This document shows positions 1-8,048 of a stretch of DNA of 35,297 nt, one piece after another. This stretch comes from UMGS1696 sp964457685 (GTDB lineage Bacteria > Bacillota > Clostridia > Oscillospirales > CAG-272): assembly GCA_964457685.1 (NCBI GenBank), contig CAYWFS010000022.1, positions 1-35,297 of the forward strand, written 5' to 3'. How positions within the stretch are numbered: position 1 is the stretch's first letter; every line of letters begins with the position of its first letter. The notes under the pieces are model-generated. The model was not told the origin of the DNA. It did no database searches and was given only the letters and a program-made list of their open reading frames with translations. Made by a program: the position numbers and the translations under genes.

Positions 1-105
1 GTCCGACTTAGCCCTCAGCCAAACCTCGGAGAATTGTCCGAAAGGATAATTCTCTCAGTCGGACAAGCTTTTCTTGCAACTCAGTCTTTATGTTATGTCC
101 GACTA
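1..105 (+). repeat. Structured 96-bp repeat unit, left array (edge)
   Basis: GTCCGACT at 1-8 is the reverse complement of AGTCGGAC at 57-64. The stem they form encloses a hairpin at 29-54 with two 11-nt arms, one G-T wobble and a GAAA (GNRA) loop at 40-43. The 5' strand of the outer stem recurs as GTCCGACTA at 97-105, exactly 96 bp after position 1, so the 57-64 strand can pair upstream or downstream. The same architecture occurs at 35099-35297 with a different outer-stem sequence. The GNRA loop appears only when read on the plus strand. The array probably continues left of base 1. The last copy of the stem strand overlaps the end of the dehydrogenase gene. Confidence 0.85.
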
Positions 106-848
106 AATTTCATCATCAGCTTTGTGGGGGTGAGCTTGGCAAGTACACGGTAGAACTTGTAGAACGCCGTCGGGGTGTATATGGTTCTTCCGTAGCCTGC
201 CGCAACCAATGCTCCGTATGCTACCTTTGCGGGGTCACAGTAAGGGAGTACGTCAAACGTCTTTGAGCTACCCTTGATTCCGCCTGCCTTAATGAAGTTG
301 GTATCCATCGGTCCGGGACAAACCGCCGTAACGGTAATACCCTTTTCTTTAAGCTCGTCGGCAATTCCGAATGTGAACGCGGAAACATATGCCTTTGACG
401 CACTGTATACGGTCATTCTCGAATTCGGGCAGAACGACGCTATCGAGGACACGTTTATGATACAAGCTCCCTTGTGCATATACGGAATCGTAATGTGCGT
501 CATGGCGGTGAGTCCCTTGAGGTTGAGATCTATCATCTGAGTCTGCTTTTCAACCTCGCCCTCTCCCACGTTTCCGAGGAAGCCGCAGCCGGAGTTGTTG
601 ATGAGCATCCAAACCTCGGGCTGAAGTCTTTCAAGCTCTGCTTCAAACTTCTTGTAGCTTTCGTCAAGTGTCAGGTCAAGGGGGAAGATTCTGCACTGTC
701 TCGGAACCTCTCTTGCCGCCTCCATAAGCTTCTCCTTGTTTCTGGAGACAAGCCAATATTCCTCAATGTCGGGGAAAAGAATGGGAAGATTGTGCAAAAA
801 CTCCCTGCCGAGTCCTGCCGACGCACCTGTTATTATCGCTGTTTTCAT
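93..848 (-). CDS. Short-chain dehydrogenase/reductase (SDR family)
   Basis: This 251-residue protein has the classical SDR layout: an N-terminal NAD(P)-binding TGxxxGxG motif at 7-14, NNSG at 84-87 (the NNAG position), Ser135, and the catalytic Tyr148-x3-Lys152 pair. Enzymes of this family reduce or oxidise carbonyls or alcohols in the cytoplasm; the substrate cannot be read from sequence. I chose the ATG at 846-848 because AAGGAG lies seven bases upstream and the protein then begins right at the first beta strand; an in-frame ATG at 869 lacks this support. It is monocistronic with its own promoter. Oddity: its last codons and stop lie in or next to the terminal stem strand of the 96-bp repeat, so the C-terminus may have been altered by the repeat. 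Confidence 0.93.
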   Translation of the reverse strand: MKTAIITGASAGLGREFLHNLPILFPDIEEYWLVSRNKEKLMEAAREVPRQCRIFPLDLTLDESYKKFEAELERLQPEVWMLINNSGCGFLGNVGEGEVEKQTQMIDLNLKGLTAMTHITIPYMHKGACIINVSSIASFCPNSRMTVYSASKAYVSAFTFGIADELKEKGITVTAVCPGPMDTNFIKAGGIKGSSKTFDVLPYCDPAKVAYGALVAAGYGRTIYTPTAFYKFYRVLAKLTPTKLMMKFSRT

Positions 849-885
849 TTTAATACTCCTTGAGTTCATTCTCTGCTTTTTATCA

Positions 886-914
886 AGTATAGCACATATT
901 CCGTTTTTTGTAAA
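886..914 (-). promoter_or_regulatory. Sigma-A promoter of the SDR gene
   Basis: On the minus strand, TTTACA (909-914) and TATACT (886-891) are separated by 17 bp. Transcription would start about 30 bases before the ribosome binding site of the SDR gene. Confidence 0.7.
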
Positions 915-923
915 GGCATTGTT

Positions 924-2165
924 TTATTCGGGCTTCTTCACCGTGTAGCCGTCGTATATGCTCTCAAATTCTACATCGGCAGAGGTGCTAACAATTTGTC
1001 CGTCCTCGCAGTATACAATACATATTCCCTCGCTCTCCCCTGCCGCCGCTTTGTCTATGCTTTCCGCAAGATACAGCCTCATACTCTCGACAAGCACCTC
1101 ACTGCATCCCATATCCTGCGACACAGCCACAAGACTTCCGCATGAGCTTATGTTGTAGCCCTCTCCCGAAATATATTTGTGAGCTATCTCTCCGTCCTCG
1201 CTTTCGTAATAATACTGAACGTCAAGGTCGGTCATCGGGAAATTTCGGTAGTTTACTATCGCCATACGTCCGCTGTACTTCATTATTGCGGCAGGATACA
1301 CGGTGTTCCCTACCCTGTCGTATACATCAAATCCGTATACCGTTTCCGATATATTGTCGAGGTTTCTAACATATCCGTCAAAGGATGAGAGAGAGCCGTA
1401 TACATACCCCGATTCAATCATCTTGTCGGCTATGTAGTCAAGCACGAATGCGTTTTTCATCCAGTAGAGGTCGATAAACGAAGTGACACCGTACTCCTCC
1501 GCAAGCGTGAGATACTCCTCCGATACATTCAGACGCACGGTATCTTCTCCCAAAAGGCTGAGTGAAACATGGCTCTCATCATTCACAAGCTCACAGAGTC
1601 TGCCGAAATATTCCTTTATCTCATCGTTTCGGTTTGGGTCGAAATTATACGCTTCGTTGTCGTTTTCGCAGAAGAAAAGGCTTGTGTATTCGTCATAATA
1701 CGGTGCATAGAATATCTCACGGCAGTCCGCACCGAGAAGAAGCTCAAACGCACTGTACAGCTCATGCTCAATCTTCACGCTTTCGTTCGGAGATGAGTTT
1801 ACCGTGTATATGTTATTTGTGTCTACATAGTATATGTTGTTAAACAGCTTTGTAGCCTCGTTAACCGCTTCTGTATACAGCTTTGATATTGCTCTCGATT
1901 CAACACCGGCTCCGACTCCCGCAGCCCCTAGGTTGTAGCTGAAAACTATCTCTCCGCCCACACTTCCGCTTAACTCGGAATCAGCTTCTATTTCACTCCA
2001 GCCTATGTCGGTTTTTGTCAGAGATACGACTCCGTAGGTAATCGCCGCAACTCCTATGACAAGAAACAGCACCGTAAGCACTATTCTCGGCTTTATCCTG
2101 CTTTCATTCAGCTCGATATGCTCAACAGGCGGCATATACGGAGACTTTGCTTCTCTTCTTTTCAT
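924..2165 (-). CDS. Membrane-anchored protein, possibly a degenerate ApbE-like (FMN transferase fold) protein
   Basis: The 413-residue product has a short basic N-terminus and one hydrophobic segment at about 28-49, so the rest is probably extracytoplasmic. The order of segments recalls ApbE flavin transferases: an early Ser/Asn-rich stretch, a central region with regularly spaced helices ending in a YIADKMIESGY-like stretch where ApbE has its KGYAVD helix, and a C-terminal SGEGYNISSCGS stretch where ApbE has its HILDPxTG motif. The catalytic and metal-binding motifs are not conserved, so flavin transfer is unlikely. The start at 2163-2165 is supported by AGGAG six bases upstream. It follows oppF on the same strand, after a stem-loop. 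The family call is by eye and could be wrong. Confidence 0.4.
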   Translation of the reverse strand: MKRREAKSPYMPPVEHIELNESRIKPRIVLTVLFLVIGVAAITYGVVSLTKTDIGWSEIEADSELSGSVGGEIVFSYNLGAAGVGAGVESRAISKLYTEAVNEATKLFNNIYYVDTNNIYTVNSSPNESVKIEHELYSAFELLLGADCREIFYAPYYDEYTSLFFCENDNEAYNFDPNRNDEIKEYFGRLCELVNDESHVSLSLLGEDTVRLNVSEEYLTLAEEYGVTSFIDLYWMKNAFVLDYIADKMIESGYVYGSLSSFDGYVRNLDNISETVYGFDVYDRVGNTVYPAAIMKYSGRMAIVNYRNFPMTDLDVQYYYESEDGEIAHKYISGEGYNISSCGSLVAVSQDMGCSEVLVESMRLYLAESIDKAAAGESEGICIVYCEDGQIVSTSADVEFESIYDGYTVKKPE

Positions 2166-2206
2166 TATATCTCCTATAAAAATCGTTTTTTTCTTTTGTA
2201 ACAAAC

Positions 2207-2243
2207 AAGGTAACGCAAAAAGCCCTTCCTGATGCGTTACCTT
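2207..2243 (-). terminator. Stem-loop terminator after oppF
   Basis: AAGGTAACGCA (2207-2217) pairs perfectly with TGCGTTACCTT (2233-2243), an 11-bp stem with a 15-nt loop. It lies just after the oppF stop on the minus strand. The downstream T-tract is weak (CTTGTTTGTT), so read-through into the next gene is likely. Confidence 0.6.
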
Positions 2244-2263
2244 AAATGTTATTTTAAATTACC

Positions 2264-3571
2264 TTACAGCAGTGAAATAAGCAGGAAAATGAAGAACAGC
2301 ACAATAATCGCCGCCGCAAGTCCGAGTCCTATTAAAGCACCTTTTTTGCAAGCCTTGAAGTTACGGATGTAATTCTTCTTTCTGAAAATATGTCCTGCGA
2401 TAAGTCCGGGAATGGGAAGCAGGAATGAGCCTACGGAGTACCATGCACTGCCCGTATCATGTAAAGGTGTCTCGAGAATATGCTCATGTGCGACAACGTC
2501 AATACCGTCATCAAAGCCTTCGTCCTCGCCTTTACTTTCGCGAATGGTTATAGACTTTATGGGTTCGTTCTTCTCTCTTACAGCCTTATACTGTTCTATT
2601 TCCTTTTTGTTTCCGAATACATAGTGGTCGTGACCTATGCAAACCATTTCGGGCTTGTCCTCACTGTAGTCGTGTACGGAGGGGTCATAGGTAAAGAGTA
2701 CCTTGTTCTTTTCGAGAGCAGGGTCGGGAATCGGAATAGCGGAAATAAGTGAGCGTGTGTACGGATGAAGCGGATAATCAAACAGCTCCTCAGCCGGTGC
2801 TACTTCAACTATGTCACCCTTGTAGATAACGCCGATTCTGTCGGAGATAAATCTTACAATGGAGAGGTCGTGTGCGATAAAGAGGTATGTGGTTCCTCTC
2901 TCACGCTGGAACTTCTTGAGAAGATTAAGCACCTGGGCTCTGATTGAAACGTCGAGAGCGGAGATCGGCTCGTCTGCTACAACAAGCTCAGGCTCCATTA
3001 CCATCGCACGGGCAAGACCTATTCTCTGACGCTGACCACCCGAGAACTCATGAGGATAACGTGTGAGATGCTCGGGAAGAAGTCCTACTTCCTTTATCAT
3101 CGTCTCAACCTTATTCACACGGTCGGCTTCGTTTTCGTAGAGCTTAAAGTTGTAGAGACCCTCGGAAACGATATAGTCAACGGTTGCACGTTCGTTAAGA
3201 GATGCGGCAGGGTCCTGGAATACCATCTGGATATTTCTTATTACCTCACGGTCGAGGGAATGCGGAATCTTACCGGAAATCTTTACGCCCTTGTACTGTA
3301 TTTCACCCTTGGAGCAGGGATTTACTCGAATTACCGCACGTCCGATAGTTGTTTTACCGGAGCCGGATTCACCTACGAGAGAGAATGTTTCTCCCTTGTA
3401 CACGTCAAAGGAGGCATTTTTTACGGCACGAACCGCACTGTCCCCTTTTCCGAATGTTATATCAACATCCTTTACAGACAGGAGTATTTCCTTACCGTTC
3501 GACGGGTCTATCGGTCCGTGTTCGGGGAAATGACCTGACTTTTTTTGCTTTTTTACATCATTATTTGCCAC
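2264..3571 (-). CDS. oppF: Oligopeptide ABC transporter ATP-binding protein OppF-type, with C-terminal membrane tail
   Basis: This is the second ATPase of a peptide/oligopeptide importer. It has Walker A GESGSGKT (67-74), Q-loop around 119, signature SGGQRQR (177-183), Walker B LVVADE (196-201) and the switch His234, followed by the oligopeptide-type C-terminal region. The core matches a normal OppF of about 320 residues. The protein has 435 because about 110 residues follow, ending in two hydrophobic stretches (about 376-395 and 411-434) with a basic segment between them. The start is GTG (3569-3571) with AGGAGG seven bases upstream. It is the last gene of oppA-B-C-D-F, 16 bp after oppD. Substrate specificity is inferred only at the family level. 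Confidence 0.9.
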   Translation of the reverse strand: MANNDVKKQKKSGHFPEHGPIDPSNGKEILLSVKDVDITFGKGDSAVRAVKNASFDVYKGETFSLVGESGSGKTTIGRAVIRVNPCSKGEIQYKGVKISGKIPHSLDREVIRNIQMVFQDPAASLNERATVDYIVSEGLYNFKLYENEADRVNKVETMIKEVGLLPEHLTRYPHEFSGGQRQRIGLARAMVMEPELVVADEPISALDVSIRAQVLNLLKKFQRERGTTYLFIAHDLSIVRFISDRIGVIYKGDIVEVAPAEELFDYPLHPYTRSLISAIPIPDPALEKNKVLFTYDPSVHDYSEDKPEMVCIGHDHYVFGNKKEIEQYKAVREKNEPIKSITIRESKGEDEGFDDGIDVVAHEHILETPLHDTGSAWYSVGSFLLPIPGLIAGHIFRKKNYIRNFKACKKGALIGLGLAAAIIVLFFIFLLISLL

Positions 3572-3587
3572 AGTCTATCCTCCTATC

Positions 3588-5336
3588 TTAAATGTTGAAT
3601 GCGTCAATGAGCTTCTGATGAATGTTATCTATTGCCTCGGGCTTTTCTACCTTCGGGGCTCTCGGGTCAAGCAGCCATGTCTTTGCGTAGTGAGTATCCG
3701 TTACCTTGAACATGGGCGGTTCCTTTACCGTATCAATCTTCAGGCAGTGAGGATTTCTGGGTGCAAACGGATCTCCGACTATTTTATTATACAGTGACGG
3801 AGGTGTACCGGAGATAGAATAAAGCTTTGTATTCTTCTGAGCAAGCTGGGGGAGTGAAGAAAGCAATGCCCATGTATACGGATGACGGGGATCGTAGAAT
3901 ACTTCCTCTACCGTACCAAGCTCGACTATCTGACCTGCGTAAAGAACGGCAACACGGTCGGCAATATTCGCTACAACACCGAGGTCGTGCGTGATAAAGA
4001 CGATAGTGTAGTTAAATTCCTTTTGCAGTTCCTTGAGAAGCTTCAGAATCTGTGCCTGAATTGTAACGTCAAGGGCAGTTGTCGGCTCGTCGCAGATAAG
4101 AATCTTCGGCTGACAGGAAAGAGCTATTGCAATAACTATTCTCTGTCTCATACCGCCGGAATACTGGAACGGGTAGTCATCGAAACGGTTTTCTGCGTTC
4201 GGAATACCTACCTTCTTCATGAGGATCAATGCTCTTTCTCTTGCCTCTGCCTCCGAGCAGTTCTGGTGCTTGAGAATTACGGATGTTATCTGCTTACCTA
4301 TGGTGATTATCGGGTTGAGCGAGGTCATGGGATCCTGGAATACCGTTGCAATACGGCTACCTCTTATCTGACCCCAGTCGTTTGCGAATTTGATGTTTGC
4401 GAGGTTGAGTATGCAGGTTCCGTGGAGCTTTTCGTTTGTTTCGTCGATATAGCGTACACGGAATGCAACCTTATCGAACACACGGTTTCTTGTCGGCTCG
4501 TCATCGAGGTCAAGTCCGTTACGCATAGCTTCCTTTAACTCCTCGAGAAGCTGTTTTTCAAGCTTTCCCGCTCTGAGTCCGCCGTAACGGTCAACGGAAA
4601 GACATATTTCCTTTGCGAGAATGACATTTCTTTCCTTTGTTTTCTCGGAAATATTCTGCTTTATCGCTTCCTCGTACTCTTTTTTGAGTTCCGACATTCT
4701 CTTGTTGTATTCATCGAGATATGCGTGGTCATTCGCAAGATTCTTTTCGGCTTCCTTTTCTGCCTCGACAAGCTTCTTTTCAAGCTCCTTCAGCTCAAGG
4801 TTCATCTTCTTTATCTCGGCTGAAATGGACTTTATCTTATCCTTTTCCGCTTTGGGGTCGAGGGTCTGACGGAGGTTGAAAGCTTCGGTAGAGCGATACT
4901 TAAGGTCGTCTATCTCTGCTTTTCTCTTTTCCTCTTCCTCAAGATTGAGATGCCCTCTCAGCTTCTTTTCTTCTTCGAGAGCCTTTATCTTTTTGTATAT
5001 ATCCTTACCGAACTCAAGCTTCGAGTATTCGTTAAGCTTTTGTGTTGCGGCTTCTATCATTTTCAGCTCAGCTTTACCCTTATTTGCGTAGGTTTCGGCA
5101 AGAGCGTCATCGTTGAAGATAAGAGTGCCGTTTGAGATGAATCCGTTTTCGTCAAGCATTCCCGCAAAGGTCTTTGTGAAAACCGATTTACCCGAGCCTG
5201 ATTCGCCAACGATAGCAATGGATTCGTTTTCGTATATATCGAGAGAGATTCCTCGTATAGCAGTAAGTATTCTGCCTCTTACACGGAATTTTACCTCGAG
5301 GTCTTTGACTGATAATAAAACCTTTCTGTCTTCCAT
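3588..5336 (-). CDS. oppD: Oligopeptide ABC transporter ATP-binding protein OppD-type, with large coiled-coil insert
   Basis: This ATPase energises the OppBC permease. It has Walker A GESGSGKS (44-51), Q-loop Gln334, signature SGGMRQR (393-399), Walker B ILICDE (412-417), switch His450, and the OppD/DppD tail. At 582 residues it is about 240 longer than usual. The excess sits between Walker A and the Q-loop (about 77-312), is very rich in Glu and Lys, and has long heptad-like helical runs. All ATPase motifs are intact, so the insert is tolerated rather than disruptive. The ATG at 5336 is preceded by AAGGAGG. The gene starts 11 bp after oppC stops, consistent with one transcript. Confidence 0.92.
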   Translation of the reverse strand: MEDRKVLLSVKDLEVKFRVRGRILTAIRGISLDIYENESIAIVGESGSGKSVFTKTFAGMLDENGFISNGTLIFNDDALAETYANKGKAELKMIEAATQKLNEYSKLEFGKDIYKKIKALEEEKKLRGHLNLEEEEKRKAEIDDLKYRSTEAFNLRQTLDPKAEKDKIKSISAEIKKMNLELKELEKKLVEAEKEAEKNLANDHAYLDEYNKRMSELKKEYEEAIKQNISEKTKERNVILAKEICLSVDRYGGLRAGKLEKQLLEELKEAMRNGLDLDDEPTRNRVFDKVAFRVRYIDETNEKLHGTCILNLANIKFANDWGQIRGSRIATVFQDPMTSLNPIITIGKQITSVILKHQNCSEAEARERALILMKKVGIPNAENRFDDYPFQYSGGMRQRIVIAIALSCQPKILICDEPTTALDVTIQAQILKLLKELQKEFNYTIVFITHDLGVVANIADRVAVLYAGQIVELGTVEEVFYDPRHPYTWALLSSLPQLAQKNTKLYSISGTPPSLYNKIVGDPFAPRNPHCLKIDTVKEPPMFKVTDTHYAKTWLLDPRAPKVEKPEAIDNIHQKLIDAFNI

Positions 5337-5347
5337 TCCGCTCCTCC

Positions 5348-6328
5348 TTACATATGCGTTCTCGGGTCGGATGCGTCGCCGAGGTTCTGACCTACAACGT
5401 ACAGTACGACCGTGATTATTGCCGAAATTACAACCGGGCTCCAGAATTCAAACTGCCAACCGGGAGTAACCATTGCACTTTCCGCATTGTAAATGAGCTT
5501 ACCGAGAGACATATCCGACAGACCCATACCGATGTACGAAAGGAATACTTCCGAGGAGATATAGGACGGAATTTCTGTTGCGGTATATGTTACTATAACG
5601 GAAGTCATGAAGGGGAGAATGTTTTTCATGGCAATGCGTAATGTAGATGTACCGAGACAGCGTGAAGCTAAGTTATATTCTCTGTCACGGATGATAATTA
5701 CCTGAGTTCGCATGAAGTAAGCGACATACAGCCAGCCTGTTACGGTCATAGCGAATACCATTGACCAGAAGCTTGCGGACATAATCATTACTACTACGGA
5801 AATGAGGAGGATATACGGCACGTTACCTACGATGTTGTATACCTCGTTCATTATTGTGTCAACTCTCTTGGAGAAGCCCCATATAGCACCGACAAGAACG
5901 CCGATAGTCATATTGATAGCCGCACATACTATAGCAAGAGTAATGGATATTCTCGAACCGTACCAAATAGCGTCAAAGGTCGATTCACCGGAAGCACCGG
6001 TACCGAGAATGTAGCTGATATTGAAGCCGAACTTCTCTATCGCCGCAGAGGGGAGAAGGTGCTTTGCGGAAGCGTCTGTAAGATTTGCGAATCTGTCGTA
6101 TTCCGTAAACATCGGATAAATATAGGTAAACGCTACAATAACTCCGAGAAGTGCGAGAATAACGATATTTATTTTCTTACGGAAGAACACACGGAATACC
6201 GAGTGCCAATAGGAATAACGGGGAGCGGTAATCTTTTCCGAATCGAGTGTGCTGTTGTCATAAAACGAGAACAGTTCTTCCTCGGACATACCAAGCTCTT
6301 CTAAGTCGAGCATATTTTCTTTTTCCAT
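5348..6328 (-). CDS. oppC: Oligopeptide ABC transporter permease OppC-type
   Basis: This 326-residue membrane protein has a cytoplasmic acidic N-terminus, a first transmembrane segment near 52-71, an extracellular loop, then the BPD_transp_1 domain with about five further helices. The LGTGASGE...WYGSRIS stretch corresponds to the usual OppC LGTDxxGRD...YGxRIS region. The cytoplasmic EAA loop that contacts the ATPases is visible around ASRCLGTSTLRIAMKNILP. Length is close to normal for the family, unlike its partners. It begins 5 bp after oppB stops and has GAGG eight bases before the ATG. It forms the translocation pore with OppB. Confidence 0.92.
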   Translation of the reverse strand: MEKENMLDLEELGMSEEELFSFYDNSTLDSEKITAPRYSYWHSVFRVFFRKKINIVILALLGVIVAFTYIYPMFTEYDRFANLTDASAKHLLPSAAIEKFGFNISYILGTGASGESTFDAIWYGSRISITLAIVCAAINMTIGVLVGAIWGFSKRVDTIMNEVYNIVGNVPYILLISVVVMIMSASFWSMVFAMTVTGWLYVAYFMRTQVIIIRDREYNLASRCLGTSTLRIAMKNILPFMTSVIVTYTATEIPSYISSEVFLSYIGMGLSDMSLGKLIYNAESAMVTPGWQFEFWSPVVISAIITVVLYVVGQNLGDASDPRTHM

Positions 6329-6333
6329 TTAAT

Positions 6334-7902
6334 TTACCTCGCTTTCGAAGAGAATGAGATTCTCGGGTCAACCATGGACATTAGTATATCGCCGAGTATG
6401 AGAGATACTACCGAAAGAACAGCGTAGAAGAGTACCATACCGATGATTACGCCGTTATCGTACATATTGATAGCACGGGTAAGAAGGTTACCTGCACCGG
6501 GAACTACATAAACACGTTCTGTAATGATAGCACCTGTGAGTGATCCGAGAATACTTCCGGGGATTCCGTGTACGATCGGAATGATTGCGTTTTTAAGGAT
6601 GTGCTTTGTAAATATTTCACTCTCGGAAAGACCGCCCGAACGAGCAAACTTAACATAGTCGGAGTTCATCTGGTCTATCATGTAACGTCTTATCCATTTC
6701 ATAAGACCTGCTACAGAGGGGAGAGAAAGCGAAATTATCGGAAGCACATACATAAGCTTGCTTGTCGAGTCAACATCAAAGAGAGTCGGCAGACCGAGCT
6801 TAAAGCCTATTGCCTTGAAGAGGAAAATATACGCAAGTGAAGGAACCGCTATAATGAATATGATATAAACAGTTCCGATTTTATCAACGAGCTTATCCTT
6901 CTTACGAGCCATGAGGATTCCGAGCGGAACACCGAGGAGGTATGAAAGAACAACAGAGATGATACCGATAATAAAGGAGTAACCCATCTTGGAGTAGCCG
7001 TTCTTTACCGTCGATACGTTTGTATAGTCGTCTGTATATCTGGTTTCATACACAATGCTTGTGCCGAGAGAGCCTTTAACATACGAAGCTGTATGAAGGT
7101 CATCCGCACTTTCCTCAGTGAGGCCTGTAGGATAGGTTATCACGGAGTTGACATATGAACCCTGAGAGGTAGTCATAGTATCGAAAACATCAATACCGGT
7201 GTTTACGGAATATGACTTACCGAGGTTTATCGTTACAAGATTCTGATGAACGAAGGGGAATTTTGAATCGAAGTAGAGGAGGTACTTATGTCTTGTACCG
7301 TTTCCGATAATTGCGGGAGAGAGCTTTTCACCGCCGTACACAGGGTCGTGGAGAGTGAAGGTAATTCCTCTGTCCTCTATTTCATCCTCAACATAATGGA
7401 TATTGTCTACGGAAATCAGGCTTGTAAAGTAAGTCACAAGTCTCTTGTAAACGGGAATATCCTTGTATGCGTGATACTGCTGCTGACCGCCCGACGCAAG
7501 CTTTTTGCCCGCTACAACGGCATCTAGTCTTTCTACTGTATAGCCCTTACTTGTGTAGAAGTCATAGAACTTCTGAACATATTCTTTAACGATGTCACTG
7601 TCGTTTTCCGCTTTTCTTGCAATTGAGGCGGCAGCGGATCTTGTTTCCTCGTCAATTTCGCCGTTGTTTGTAATCTCCGTAAGGTAATCGGTGTATGTCA
7701 CATAATCGAGATAACCGTATTCCTCAAGCTTACGAAGCTTATATGCAACCTTGGCGTTGTTTGTTGTCTTGGAGTAAACACTATCCTTTGCGAATACCAA
7801 ATCTCTGTTCATAAGAGAATAGATAAGAACCATAACTATGGCTACTACCGCAATTACAGAAAGGGCAGCGTTGATAATTCGCTTGAGTAGATATTTTGCC
7901 AT
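6334..7902 (-). CDS. oppB: Oligopeptide ABC transporter permease OppB-type, with large extracellular insert
   Basis: The protein has 522 residues, against about 310 for typical OppB. Transmembrane segment 1 is at about 8-30. A hydrophilic extracellular region follows to about 307, then the normal permease domain with further helices and the EAA loop (RSGGLSESEIFTKHILKNA). Inside the insert, the LGKSYSVNTGIDVFD stretch matches the usual first periplasmic loop of OppB (DLGxSxxxxxPVxxxI), so extra material has been added on both sides of it. The insert could contact the binding protein or the cell wall; this is inference. The gene lies downstream of oppA across a 146-bp gap with a stem-loop. Confidence 0.92.
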   Translation of the reverse strand: MAKYLLKRIINAALSVIAVVAIVMVLIYSLMNRDLVFAKDSVYSKTTNNAKVAYKLRKLEEYGYLDYVTYTDYLTEITNNGEIDEETRSAAASIARKAENDSDIVKEYVQKFYDFYTSKGYTVERLDAVVAGKKLASGGQQQYHAYKDIPVYKRLVTYFTSLISVDNIHYVEDEIEDRGITFTLHDPVYGGEKLSPAIIGNGTRHKYLLYFDSKFPFVHQNLVTINLGKSYSVNTGIDVFDTMTTSQGSYVNSVITYPTGLTEESADDLHTASYVKGSLGTSIVYETRYTDDYTNVSTVKNGYSKMGYSFIIGIISVVLSYLLGVPLGILMARKKDKLVDKIGTVYIIFIIAVPSLAYIFLFKAIGFKLGLPTLFDVDSTSKLMYVLPIISLSLPSVAGLMKWIRRYMIDQMNSDYVKFARSGGLSESEIFTKHILKNAIIPIVHGIPGSILGSLTGAIITERVYVVPGAGNLLTRAINMYDNGVIIGMVLFYAVLSVVSLILGDILMSMVDPRISFSSKAR

Positions 7903-7974
7903 GTTTTACATACGCACCTTTCCGCCCGCATTATTCACGGGACTTAACACTGATTTAAAAATTTCAAAATATAC

Positions 7975-8011
7975 AAAGAGAGGATGAACCCTCAAAGTCC
8001 ACCCTTTCTTT
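7975..8011 (-). terminator. Intercistronic stem-loop between oppA and oppB
   Basis: The 15-nt arms at 7975-7989 and 7997-8011 pair with one mismatch and two G-U pairs around a 7-nt loop. It is followed on the minus strand by a T-rich stretch that is not a clean T-run. This fits a partial attenuator or RNA-stabilising hairpin, which would keep the binding protein more abundant than the permease and ATPases, as is common for opp operons. Confidence 0.6.
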
Positions 8012-8048
8012 ATGATATTTTAGGTTCTTCGGATAATTAATTCGGATA

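Noticed and set aside
2166..2206. Promoter TTACAA-17-TATAGG before the ApbE-like gene
   Set aside because: The -10 box would overlap the ribosome binding site, leaving no leader for it, so it cannot serve this gene.
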